From positions 1 through 35,889 of the forward strand of contig JASJCE010000017.1 of the NCBI GenBank assembly GCA_030066155.1: a stretch of DNA of 35,889 bases, read 5' to 3'. The stretch comes from Desulfobacterales bacterium. GTDB lineage: Bacteria > Desulfobacterota > Desulfobacteria > Desulfobacterales > JAFDCJ01. The notes beneath the pieces were generated by a model. It was not told where the DNA came from and did no database searches. It worked only from the letters and a program-made list of their open reading frames with translations. Below, piece after piece: positions 8,587 through 15,853 of the stretch. Position 1 is the first letter of the stretch. Every line of letters starts with the position of its first letter. The translations under genes and the position numbers were made by a program.

Positions 8587-9897
8587 TTATATCAAGGGGC
8601 TTTTCATCCTCACCTTTATCGACCTGGCATGGGCTTGGAGTCCTTCTATCTCGGCCAGGCGTATAACATCAGAGGCCTCTTTTTTGAACGCTTTTCGCGA
8701 ATAGTGAATAATACTGCTGGTTTTCATGAAGTGCTCAACGGAAAGGGCCGAAGCAAAACGAGCCGTGCCCGCGGTTGGCAGAACGTGGTTGGGTCCGGCG
8801 ATATAGTCTCCGATCGGCTCCGGTGCGTAATGTCCCAGGAACACGGCTCCGGCATTGCGGATCTGGCCCAGATACTCAAAGGGATCTTCGACCTGGAGTT
8901 CGAGGTGTTCCGGCGCGATCCGATTGGCCAGGGCGATGGCTTGCGGAATATCACCAACGGTAAAAATGGCCCCGAACCGTGTCAGGGATTCCCCGGCAAT
9001 ATTTCGGCGGGGCAATGTTGCCAGTTGCCGGTCGACCTCACCGGCAACAGCCCTGGCAATATCAGCAGAATCCGTCACGAGAACAGCCGAAGAGAGCACA
9101 TCGTGCTCGGCCTGGGCAAGCATATCGGCAGCCGCAAATTCCGGATTGGCGCTTTTATCGGCAACAACCAGAACTTCACTGGGACCGGCAATCATATCGA
9201 TGCCAACCGTACCGGAGACAATTTTTTTGGCGAGCGTGACATAGATATTTCCGGGACCGGCGATTACATCTACCCTGGGAATCGTTTCGGTGCCATAGGC
9301 CAGAGCCGCTATCGCCCAGGCGCTCCCAACTTTGTAGATTTGGGTTACGCCCACTTTTCGGGCAGCCACCAGCAGATGAGGATTGACCTCACCCGTTGGA
9401 GTTGAAGGCGTTACCATGACGATCGTCGCGACACCGGCAATTTTGGCCGGAATGGCCGTCATTAAAACCGTTGAAACCAGAGGGGTTTCCCCCCCCTTGG
9501 CGCCGGGCACGTAAATACCCGCGGCATCCACCGGATTCACCACCTGTCCCAGCAGGGTCCCCGGTCTGCGGGTGTCCACCCACGACTGAGGCGCTTGCTG
9601 CCGGTGGAAGGATTCTATTTGCGCGACGGCCCGATTCAGCGCTCGCATAAACCCACGATCTACTTTGCGTGAAGCGTTATCCAGCTCCCGGACCGACACT
9701 TCCATGGAATTGAGGGTCAATTGCGGTGCATCAAATTGTCTGGCGTACTTGAGAACCGCCCCATCGCCATGCAGCCGGACGTCGTCAATTATCCGGTTGA
9801 CGGACTGATGGTCTTTTTTCCTGAAGGTCAAGCCGCGGTTTATCATCGTACTGACTTTACGCTCGGCCGTTTTTGAAGGATAGCTGTAAATTTTCAT
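8587..9897 (-). CDS. hisD: histidinol dehydrogenase
   Basis: 436 aa from the ATG at 9897 (E. coli HisD is 434). It catalyses the last two NAD-dependent steps of histidine synthesis, L-histidinol to L-histidine, in the cytoplasm, using zinc. Seen: the GIYVPGAKGG segment, the IAGPSE segment, zinc-ligand positions Gln262 and His265 (QAEHD), Asp364 (GDYIAGP) and His423 (QAHARS), and the catalytic pair Glu330-His331 (APEHLE). All expected residues are present. The start is uncertain: an in-frame ATG at 9918 and TTG at 9957 also exist, and none has a good ribosome site. ATG 9897 fits the family's length. No other his gene is nearby, so it is a single-gene unit closed by the terminator at 8492-8530. 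Confidence 0.95.
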   Translation of the reverse strand: MKIYSYPSKTAERKVSTMINRGLTFRKKDHQSVNRIIDDVRLHGDGAVLKYARQFDAPQLTLNSMEVSVRELDNASRKVDRGFMRALNRAVAQIESFHRQQAPQSWVDTRRPGTLLGQVVNPVDAAGIYVPGAKGGETPLVSTVLMTAIPAKIAGVATIVMVTPSTPTGEVNPHLLVAARKVGVTQIYKVGSAWAIAALAYGTETIPRVDVIAGPGNIYVTLAKKIVSGTVGIDMIAGPSEVLVVADKSANPEFAAADMLAQAEHDVLSSAVLVTDSADIARAVAGEVDRQLATLPRRNIAGESLTRFGAIFTVGDIPQAIALANRIAPEHLELQVEDPFEYLGQIRNAGAVFLGHYAPEPIGDYIAGPNHVLPTAGTARFASALSVEHFMKTSSIIHYSRKAFKKEASDVIRLAEIEGLQAHARSIKVRMKSPLI

Positions 9898-10022
9898 AAG
9901 TGAGGAGGCTTTAATCATAAATTTTGGTTTCAAGTAGATTTCCGGCCTTTGACTCAAAAAAACATAAACACGAATCCGTATTGCGCCATCTTTACGACAT
10001 GACTTTTTTAGGCCCTATCTAC

Positions 10023-10163
10023 TGAAATCAAATTATGTTTGCGCAGGATTTGAGTAACGATATTCCGACTTTTTTGGCGAGAAGCGATATAAGATCGATC
10101 CGCCGGAGGCGGACCACAAATATTCATTATTCAATATTCATTTCCGGCTTCGCCGGCTTGGGT
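10023..10163 (+). repeat. 141-bp direct repeat, left copy upstream of serC
   Basis: Aligns without gaps to 11564-11704 (offset 1541) with six mismatches by eye. It contains two small palindromes, CCGCCGGAGGCGG and CCGGCTTCGCCGG, and a TATTCATTATTCAATATTCA stretch. No ORF of note lies inside it. See the right copy for context. Confidence 0.85.
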
Positions 10164-10259
10164 GAACGTCATCGGAAAGCCGCTCCGGATTGAACCGCTT
10201 TTTCGCTGCCGTTAAGCGTACGTGCAAAAATGAGATATGAACAATGTCCCAAATAGCGT

Positions 10260-10287
10260 TTGACATCCGGATTCGCTGTGAGATACG
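10260..10287 (+). promoter_or_regulatory. candidate serC promoter
   Basis: A perfect -35 TTGACA (10260-10265) is followed after 16 bases by GATACG, a weak -10. The predicted leader is about 35 nt and ends in the GGAGG site before the serC ATG. Confidence 0.4.
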
Positions 10288-10329
10288 TTACGGGCGAATT
10301 CAACTTTAGCGCTTTAGTGGAGGAACTAA

Positions 10330-11418
10330 ATGAAGTCAAATCGTATCTTCAACTTCAACCCGGGGCCGGCCGCACTGCCTGTTGCGGTACTGGAGGAAAT
10401 TCAACAGAATTTTCTGGATTTCAAGGGATCCGGTATGTCCATAACCGAAATCAGTCATCGCTCCCAACAATTCGAGGACGTCATTAATGATGCCATGGCC
10501 AGGACCATGCGACTGTTGAATCTTGATGACCGCTTCGATGTACTTTTTTTACAGGGTGGAGCCAGCATGCAATTTGCCATGATTCCCATGAACTTTCTGG
10601 CAGGGGATCGCACTGCTGATTACATCGATACCGGAACCTGGTCCGCCAAAGCGATTAAAGAGGCTCGTATCCAGGGCAAGAATATAAAGGTAGTCGCATC
10701 CTCCGAGGACAAAAACTATGCCTATATACCCCGAAATATAAAATTCAACCAGGATGCTGTGTTTGTGCATTTAACGTCCAACAATACAATCAAGGGCACC
10801 GCGTGGTCGCAATTTCCGGATACCAACGGGATACCGATTGTCAGTGACATGTCATCGGACATCATGAGCAAGCCGATTGATACCGGGAAGTTCGGATTAA
10901 TTTACGCGGGCGCCCAAAAGAATGTAGGCCCGGCCGGCGTTTGCCTGGTTGTAGTTCGACGTGATATGCTGGATCGGATTCCGGAAACCGTGCCGACCAT
11001 GCTGCGGTATAATACCTACGCTACTAAAAACTCACTATACAATACACCGCCGTGCTTTGCCATTTACACCGTCCACCTGGTGCTGAAATGGTTGGAAGAA
11101 ACCGTCGGCGGTCTGGATGAAATGGCGAAGCTCAATCACAAAAAGGCAAGTCTGCTGTACGATTTCATGGACACCGGTGGTTTTTACCGGCCGACAGCCG
11201 AGGCCGACAGCCGATCGCTGATGAACATTACCTTTCGTCTGCCGACCGCGGAGCTGGAGCAAAAATTCGTGCAGGAAGCACTCAAAAACGGCCTGGGCGG
11301 CCTCAAAGGGCATCGGTCGGTAGGGGGTTGCCGGGCTTCGATCTATAACGCCGTAACTCTGGAAGCAGTTGAGGCGCTCCTTGATTTTATGAAAAATTTT
11401 GAAAATAAGAACGGCTAA
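10330..11418 (+). CDS. serC: phosphoserine aminotransferase
   Basis: 362 aa, the normal family length. It is a PLP enzyme converting 3-phosphohydroxypyruvate and glutamate to phosphoserine (serine synthesis), and in many bacteria also acts in pyridoxal phosphate synthesis. Seen: the N-terminal FNPGPAALP, the GMSITEISHRS phosphate-site segment, LQGGAS, DYIDTGTWS, the SDMSSDI aspartate region and the PLP lysine in AGAQKNVGPAG (Lys197). The ATG at 10330 has GGAGG seven bases upstream. It is a single gene diverging from hisD and bracketed by the 141-bp direct repeats, with no serA or serB nearby. Confidence 0.96.
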   Translation: MKSNRIFNFNPGPAALPVAVLEEIQQNFLDFKGSGMSITEISHRSQQFEDVINDAMARTMRLLNLDDRFDVLFLQGGASMQFAMIPMNFLAGDRTADYIDTGTWSAKAIKEARIQGKNIKVVASSEDKNYAYIPRNIKFNQDAVFVHLTSNNTIKGTAWSQFPDTNGIPIVSDMSSDIMSKPIDTGKFGLIYAGAQKNVGPAGVCLVVVRRDMLDRIPETVPTMLRYNTYATKNSLYNTPPCFAIYTVHLVLKWLEETVGGLDEMAKLNHKKASLLYDFMDTGGFYRPTAEADSRSLMNITFRLPTAELEQKFVQEALKNGLGGLKGHRSVGGCRASIYNAVTLEAVEALLDFMKNFENKNG

Positions 11419-11563
11419 TTAGTTCGCTAAGTAATCCGCCCTTAAAACAAACGCATATAATTTTTTAGATTTTTCGTTGACCACTAGCATGCAGGTAGAT
11501 TGCCGGTTTGGCGGATTAATTATTACTCGGATGGCGTCTGTTTTCATTTTGGTTCCGATTTAT

Positions 11564-11704
11564 TGAAATCAAATCATGTTTGCGCAGGATTTGAGTTAAG
11601 ATATTCCGACTATTTTGGTGAGAAGAGATATAAGATCGATCCGCCGGAGGCGGACCACAAATATTCATTATTCAATATTCATTTCCGGCTTCGCCGGCTT
11701 GGGT
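11564..11704 (+). repeat. 141-bp direct repeat, right copy downstream of serC
   Basis: Second copy of the element at 10023-10163, same orientation. It ends six bases before the -35 box of the aldehyde oxidoreductase promoter. The unrelated flanks stop abruptly at both ends, so the element is a discrete unit and not an extended duplication of the gene region. Confidence 0.85.
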
Positions 11705-11709
11705 TTTGC

Positions 11710-11738
11710 TTGACATGCCGATGAAATACGAATAATAA
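11710..11738 (+). promoter_or_regulatory. strong sigma70 promoter for the aldehyde oxidoreductase operon
   Basis: TTGACA (11710-11715), a 17-base spacer and TAATAA (11733-11738): consensus -35, optimal spacing and a 5-of-6 -10. The 5' leader before the ATG at 11838 would be about 90 nt. Confidence 0.72.
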
Positions 11739-11837
11739 CAGGCGACGGGAACGTTGTTGTGGCACCTCAATTTGAGATCGAAATGGTTGGTTTGATGAGT
11801 TGGTTGAATTGTAACCCCCATAAACAAGGAGGCAAGT

Positions 11838-13580
11838 ATGGATAAGATTTTGAGGATTGATATGGGCGCAGACGGAGGCCCTCAGTTCAAGACCGAACCC
11901 ATGGGTGACTACGCTGGCTTCGGTGGCCGCGGACTGACGTCGTCGATAATCGCCAAAGAGGTTCCCCCGTCATGTCATCCGTTAGGGAAAGACAACAAGC
12001 TGGTGATTGCACCGGGACTGTTGAGTGGATCGGTCGCAGCCATGTCCGGCCGCATTTCCGTCGGCTGCAAAAGCCCCTTGACCGGCGGCATCAAAGAGTC
12101 CAACTCAGGCGGACAGGCATCGCAGATGCTCGGCCGACTGGGCTATGCCGCCATTGTGCTGGAGGGCAAACCCAAGGAAAAGACCCTCTACAAAGTATTC
12201 ATCAACAAAGACGGCGTAGAGGTCAAAGAAGACAACAGCCTCTGCATGCTCGGCAACTACGATACTGCGGATAAAATGAAAGCGGAATACGGTGACAAGG
12301 TTCATTGCATCTCCATCGGACCGGCCGGTGAAATGAAGATGTCCGCCGCATCCGTTGCATTTACCGACATGGAGCAGCGGCCCACCCGGCACGCCGGCCG
12401 CGGCGGTGTCGGTGCCGTTATGGGAGCCAAGGGTGTAAAAGTCATCGTCATCGACGATACCGGCTGCGCCGCGCGGACGCCGGCCGATCCGGAAAAGTTC
12501 AAAGCCGCCAACAAAGAATTCGTCGCCGGACTGCGCAAGCACGCGGTTACCGGTGAAGGCCTACCGGCATATGGCACCAACGTCCTGACCAACGTCATCA
12601 ACGAAGCCGGTGCCTATCCGACCAACAACTTCGCAACCGGCCAGTTCGAGACAGCCGGCAAAATCAGCGGTGAAACCCAGGCTGAATTGGAAAATGCCCG
12701 CGGCGGAGAAGGCTCTGCCACACACGGCTGCCATCGTGGATGCGTCATTCGCTGCTCCGGCACCTTTTATGACAAAAACGGAAACTTTTTATCCAAGCAG
12801 CCCGAATATGAAACGGTGTGGGCCCATGGCGGAAACTGCGGCATCGACGATCTAGATAAGATCGCCCAGATCGACCGCCTGGACGATGATTTCGGCCTGG
12901 ACACCATCGAAATGGGTGCCACAATCGCCGTCGCCATGGAGGCGGGTGTTGCCGAATTCGGAGATGCCGATGCGGCCATCAAGCTCGTCAAAGAAGTCGG
13001 ACAGGGCACTCCCTTAGGCCGCATCCTGGGCAATGGGGCCGCCGTTACCGGCAAAGTTTACGGAATTGAACGGGTACCGGTTGTCAAAGGACAGGCCATG
13101 CCGGCATATGACCCCCGCGCGGTACAAGGCCAGGGCGTCACCTATGCCACATCGACCATGGGCGCTGACCATACGGCAGGATACGCAGTTGCGACGAATA
13201 TCCTGGGTATCGGCGGCTCGGTAGACCCGCTGAAACCCGAAGGTCAGGTCGACCTGTCGCGTAACCTCCAGCTTGCCACAGCAGCCATTGATTCCACCGG
13301 AATGTGCGTATTTATCGCTTTTGCCATCCTGGATCAGCCGGAAACGTTCCAGGCCTTGCTTGATTTAATCGGGTCGTTCTCCGGTTCGCCGATGACAGCC
13401 GACGATGTGACGGCTTTCGGCCAAACCATTATGAAGCTTGAACGGGAATTCAATGCAAAAGCCGGCTTTACCAATGAAGCCGATCGGTTGCCCGATTATT
13501 TCCAGAGTGAGCCGCTGGCACCGCACAACGTCACCTTCGCGGTCACGGCAGAGGAACTGGATCAGGTCCACAATTACTAA
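11838..13580 (+). CDS. aor: aldehyde:ferredoxin oxidoreductase, tungsten cofactor family
   Basis: 580 aa. The family interconverts aldehydes and carboxylic acids with ferredoxin in the cytoplasm, using a bis-pterin tungsten centre and one 4Fe-4S cluster. Seen: N-terminal GFGGRGL, the GRISVGCKSPLTGG and ESNSGG segments, a cysteine cluster CHRGCVIRC (Cys298, 302, 306; spacing C-x3-C-x3-C) and the fourth ligand in DSTGMC (Asp485 to Cys490), a close match to the DxxGLC pterin/cluster motif with Met for Leu. The classical Pyrococcus spacing is C-x2-C-x3-C, so this is a divergent AOR subfamily. The ATG has AGGAGG five bases upstream. It precedes a MoaD/ThiS-like gene, which fits a need for pterin sulphur chemistry. 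The substrate cannot be read from sequence. Confidence 0.92.
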   Translation: MDKILRIDMGADGGPQFKTEPMGDYAGFGGRGLTSSIIAKEVPPSCHPLGKDNKLVIAPGLLSGSVAAMSGRISVGCKSPLTGGIKESNSGGQASQMLGRLGYAAIVLEGKPKEKTLYKVFINKDGVEVKEDNSLCMLGNYDTADKMKAEYGDKVHCISIGPAGEMKMSAASVAFTDMEQRPTRHAGRGGVGAVMGAKGVKVIVIDDTGCAARTPADPEKFKAANKEFVAGLRKHAVTGEGLPAYGTNVLTNVINEAGAYPTNNFATGQFETAGKISGETQAELENARGGEGSATHGCHRGCVIRCSGTFYDKNGNFLSKQPEYETVWAHGGNCGIDDLDKIAQIDRLDDDFGLDTIEMGATIAVAMEAGVAEFGDADAAIKLVKEVGQGTPLGRILGNGAAVTGKVYGIERVPVVKGQAMPAYDPRAVQGQGVTYATSTMGADHTAGYAVATNILGIGGSVDPLKPEGQVDLSRNLQLATAAIDSTGMCVFIAFAILDQPETFQALLDLIGSFSGSPMTADDVTAFGQTIMKLEREFNAKAGFTNEADRLPDYFQSEPLAPHNVTFAVTAEELDQVHNY

Positions 13581-13606
13581 AACCACACTTTGGCGTCCAA
13601 TTAAAC

Positions 13607-13634
13607 GGGTGGCGAATTTGTTCGCCGCCCTTTA
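13607..13634 (+). terminator. hairpin after the aldehyde oxidoreductase gene
   Basis: GGGTGGCGAA (13607-13616), loop TTTG, and TTCGCCGCCC (13621-13630) form a ten-pair stem with one G-T, followed only by TTTAT. It is a partial terminator or mRNA 3'-end stabiliser that would favour high oxidoreductase over the downstream gene. Confidence 0.5.
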
Positions 13635-13721
13635 TCTATGGTGCAGGCCGAAATTTGACGGTTAGATCCCCGAAACCGGAAAAACTGAAACCCAATAAAG
13701 AACGATAAGGAAGTATTCCCG

Positions 13722-14339
13722 ATGGGACACAAGCAGGTCAGCCCGCAGCGGCATGTTCACCTGAAGGTAACCGACCGGTATCTACCCATATTTCTGGGAT
13801 TGATTCGAAGCGGTTTTTCGGCAGATATTACCATCGGTTGCAGCCTGGACCAAATCCTGAGCACTCAGGTCGGCATTGATGCGGACTACTTGCAGGAGCG
13901 TGTCCAGACTGTATTTTTGAATAATAGCCCGGTTGATGATCTCAGTTCGGCAACGGTTGCCGACGGTGCCGTCATTTCCCTGTCAGCCGCTATGCCCGGT
14001 CTCAACGGCGCGGTGATGCGACGTGGGGGTCCGCTGTCGCAACTGAGACACTCCATATCCATATCACACGCTTCGAGTGCCGTTTGCGATACGTCGGCCC
14101 CCGGCAGGATCAAATTGAAATTCTTCAACCTGATTGCCAAGGAAATCGGACCGCAATTTCTGTCCCGCGGTATAGTTGTCAGTGGAACTGCACTTGGCGA
14201 GTTATTGGAAAGCCAGACACCCGACTTCTGGCAAGCCGTAACCGCAGCTGAGTTGGACAACACGCCCTGTCAAGTCGAGGACCTGATGGATCAGAAATGG
14301 CCGGAGGACAACATTCTGCTTGAGGTGCAACCGGGTTAA
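13722..14339 (+). CDS. tandem MoaD/ThiS-like beta-grasp protein
   Basis: 205 aa; the ATG at 13722 has AAGGAAG eight bases upstream. Seen: residues 11-93 and 130-205 can be aligned by eye. Each begins with a (V/I)xLK strand, then has a bulky helix with FL...G, an LxN/DNxP turn (FLNNSPVDDL and ELDNTPCQVEDL), and a closing hydrophobic strand ending in PG (SAAMPG and EVQPG). The first copy continues to MRRGG (Gly102-Gly103), a di-glycine like the activated tail of sulphur-carrier proteins, but internal. Known: MoaD and ThiS are about 70-90 aa and use a C-terminal GG. Inferred: two beta-grasp domains, linked to the oxidoreductase 142 bp upstream as a maturation or partner subunit. Catalytic sulphur transfer would need cleavage after GG, so a non-catalytic structural role is an alternative. 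Confidence 0.72.
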   Translation: MGHKQVSPQRHVHLKVTDRYLPIFLGLIRSGFSADITIGCSLDQILSTQVGIDADYLQERVQTVFLNNSPVDDLSSATVADGAVISLSAAMPGLNGAVMRRGGPLSQLRHSISISHASSAVCDTSAPGRIKLKFFNLIAKEIGPQFLSRGIVVSGTALGELLESQTPDFWQAVTAAELDNTPCQVEDLMDQKWPEDNILLEVQPG

Positions 14340-14416
14340 AGGATTTTTCCCCCATTTGTTCAGCTCCGGTCCAATGCATTGGCGTTTGCCGGCCAAGGCG
14401 GTTACTCGGCGTATTT

Positions 14417-14572
14417 AGGTTTCAGGTTTCAGGTGTCAGCAAACAAACGCGGTCCGCCGGGTCGAGGCTCCTAATGAAGTTGACGTTTTTAAACGACGTA
14501 GTATCCGCCTTCAATCAAATTGGTGACTAGGTCGTGGTAGTACGGATTTACTGAAACCTGAAACCTGACACC
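14417..14572. repeat. inverted pair of GGTTTCAGGT-type repeats between convergent genes
   Basis: AGGTTTCAGGTTTCAGGTGTCAG-type units at 14417-14439 are mirrored by CTGAAACCTGAAACCTGACA at 14551-14570. Together they form an imperfect inverted repeat with about 110 bp between the arms. The spacer from 14340 to 14639 holds no ORF and otherwise nothing recognisable; the arms may serve as a two-way 3' structure. Confidence 0.55.
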
Positions 14573-14639
14573 TTGAATCAATTCATCCCAGAATAAACCT
14601 ACAGGCCAAGATTCTCAACTCCAACTCGACCCCTTAAAC

Positions 14640-15821
14640 TCACGACTCACACAGCTCAAACAGTGCTGCTGCACCCATCCCGCCGCCGATACACATCGAC
14701 TCAACGCCGTATTTCGCACCCCGCTCCTGCATATTGTTCAGGAGGGTTGCGCACAGTTTGGCTCCGGTACACCCCAGCGGGTGTCCGAGGGCGATGGCGC
14801 CGCCGTGAATGTTAACCTTGGTCGGATCGATACCGAGTTCATTGATGCTGTACAGCGCCTGAGAGGCAAATGCTTCATTGATTTCAAACAGATCGACATC
14901 GGATAACGCTATACCGGCCAAATCCATCAGCTTGGGTATGGCATAGCGCGGCCCGACGCCCATTTCATCCGGCCGACAGCCAACGGTAGAGTAATATTTA
15001 AACCTGGCAACCGGGGTAATGCCAAACTCCTTGAGCTTGTCTTCGCTCATGATGACCGTCGCCGCGGCGCCGTCCGTCATCTGGGAGGAATTGCCGGCCG
15101 TCACGCTGCCGTTGGCGGCAAAGGCCGGTCGCAGGCTGCTCAAACCCTCCAGGGTCGTATCTTCGCGAATTCCGTCGTCAAAATCCTGCAAAAATGTTTC
15201 CCGTTTAAAAACACCATCCTCACCCAACACATAGCGTGTGGCCGGTGTGGGGACGAGTTCTTTGAACAATCCGTTGTTTTTGGCTTTGGCTGCTTTCATC
15301 TGAGACTGCAGGGCAAATTCATCCTGCGCTTCACGCGTAATTTTATATCGATTGGCAACATTCTCGGCCGTAATACCCATAGATGTGTATACCTTGGCGC
15401 CGGCACGGGTGAATTCCGGATGGGGTCGCGGCAGATTGCCGCCCATGGGAACGTAAGTCATGGATTCCAGGCCGCCGCCGATAACGACATCGGACCAGCC
15501 CGCCATCACCCGCAGGGAGGCCAGAGCGATGGCTTCGAGACCCGAGGAACAGAACCGGTTGACGGTGGCACCGGTGGTATCATCCGGAAAGCCGGCCATC
15601 TGGGCGGCGATACGACCGATGTTTAGACCCTGCTCCGCCTCGGGAAAAGAGCAGCCGATCATAATGTCATCGACCGATTTTTTTTCAAGATTGTCGGTTT
15701 TGTCGACCACCGCGGACAATATAAAAGACAGCAAATCTTCGGGTCGGGTATCTTTAAAGGCCCCTTTGCCTCGCTTGCAGCCCGGGGTGCGGATTGATGT
15801 GACAATATAAGCGTCGCGCAT
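14640..15821 (-). CDS. fadA: acetyl-CoA acyltransferase (3-ketoacyl-CoA thiolase)
   Basis: 393 aa. It cleaves 3-ketoacyl-CoA with CoA to acetyl-CoA and a shortened acyl-CoA, the last step of beta-oxidation. Seen: nucleophile Cys91 in NRFCSSGLEA, the GGGLESM segment, NEAFA, His347 in GGAIALGHPLG and Cys377 in CIGGGMGAAALFE. The full thiolase catalytic set is present at positions close to E. coli FadA. The ATG has GGAGG seven bases upstream. It lies 32 bp after the dehydrogenase/hydratase gene on the same strand, so the two are one operon. A biosynthetic role is possible for thiolases, but the FadN partner and the palindromic operator favour degradation. Confidence 0.94.
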   Translation of the reverse strand: MRDAYIVTSIRTPGCKRGKGAFKDTRPEDLLSFILSAVVDKTDNLEKKSVDDIMIGCSFPEAEQGLNIGRIAAQMAGFPDDTTGATVNRFCSSGLEAIALASLRVMAGWSDVVIGGGLESMTYVPMGGNLPRPHPEFTRAGAKVYTSMGITAENVANRYKITREAQDEFALQSQMKAAKAKNNGLFKELVPTPATRYVLGEDGVFKRETFLQDFDDGIREDTTLEGLSSLRPAFAANGSVTAGNSSQMTDGAAATVIMSEDKLKEFGITPVARFKYYSTVGCRPDEMGVGPRYAIPKLMDLAGIALSDVDLFEINEAFASQALYSINELGIDPTKVNIHGGAIALGHPLGCTGAKLCATLLNNMQERGAKYGVESMCIGGGMGAAALFELCES

Positions 15822-15853
15822 ATCGGTACCTCCATTTCAATGTGAATTTTCAA

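Noticed and set aside
10023-11704. serC with flanking repeats as an insertion sequence
   Set aside because: No transposase is encoded, and the gene between the repeats is an ordinary biosynthetic enzyme; only the repeats themselves are worth follow-up.
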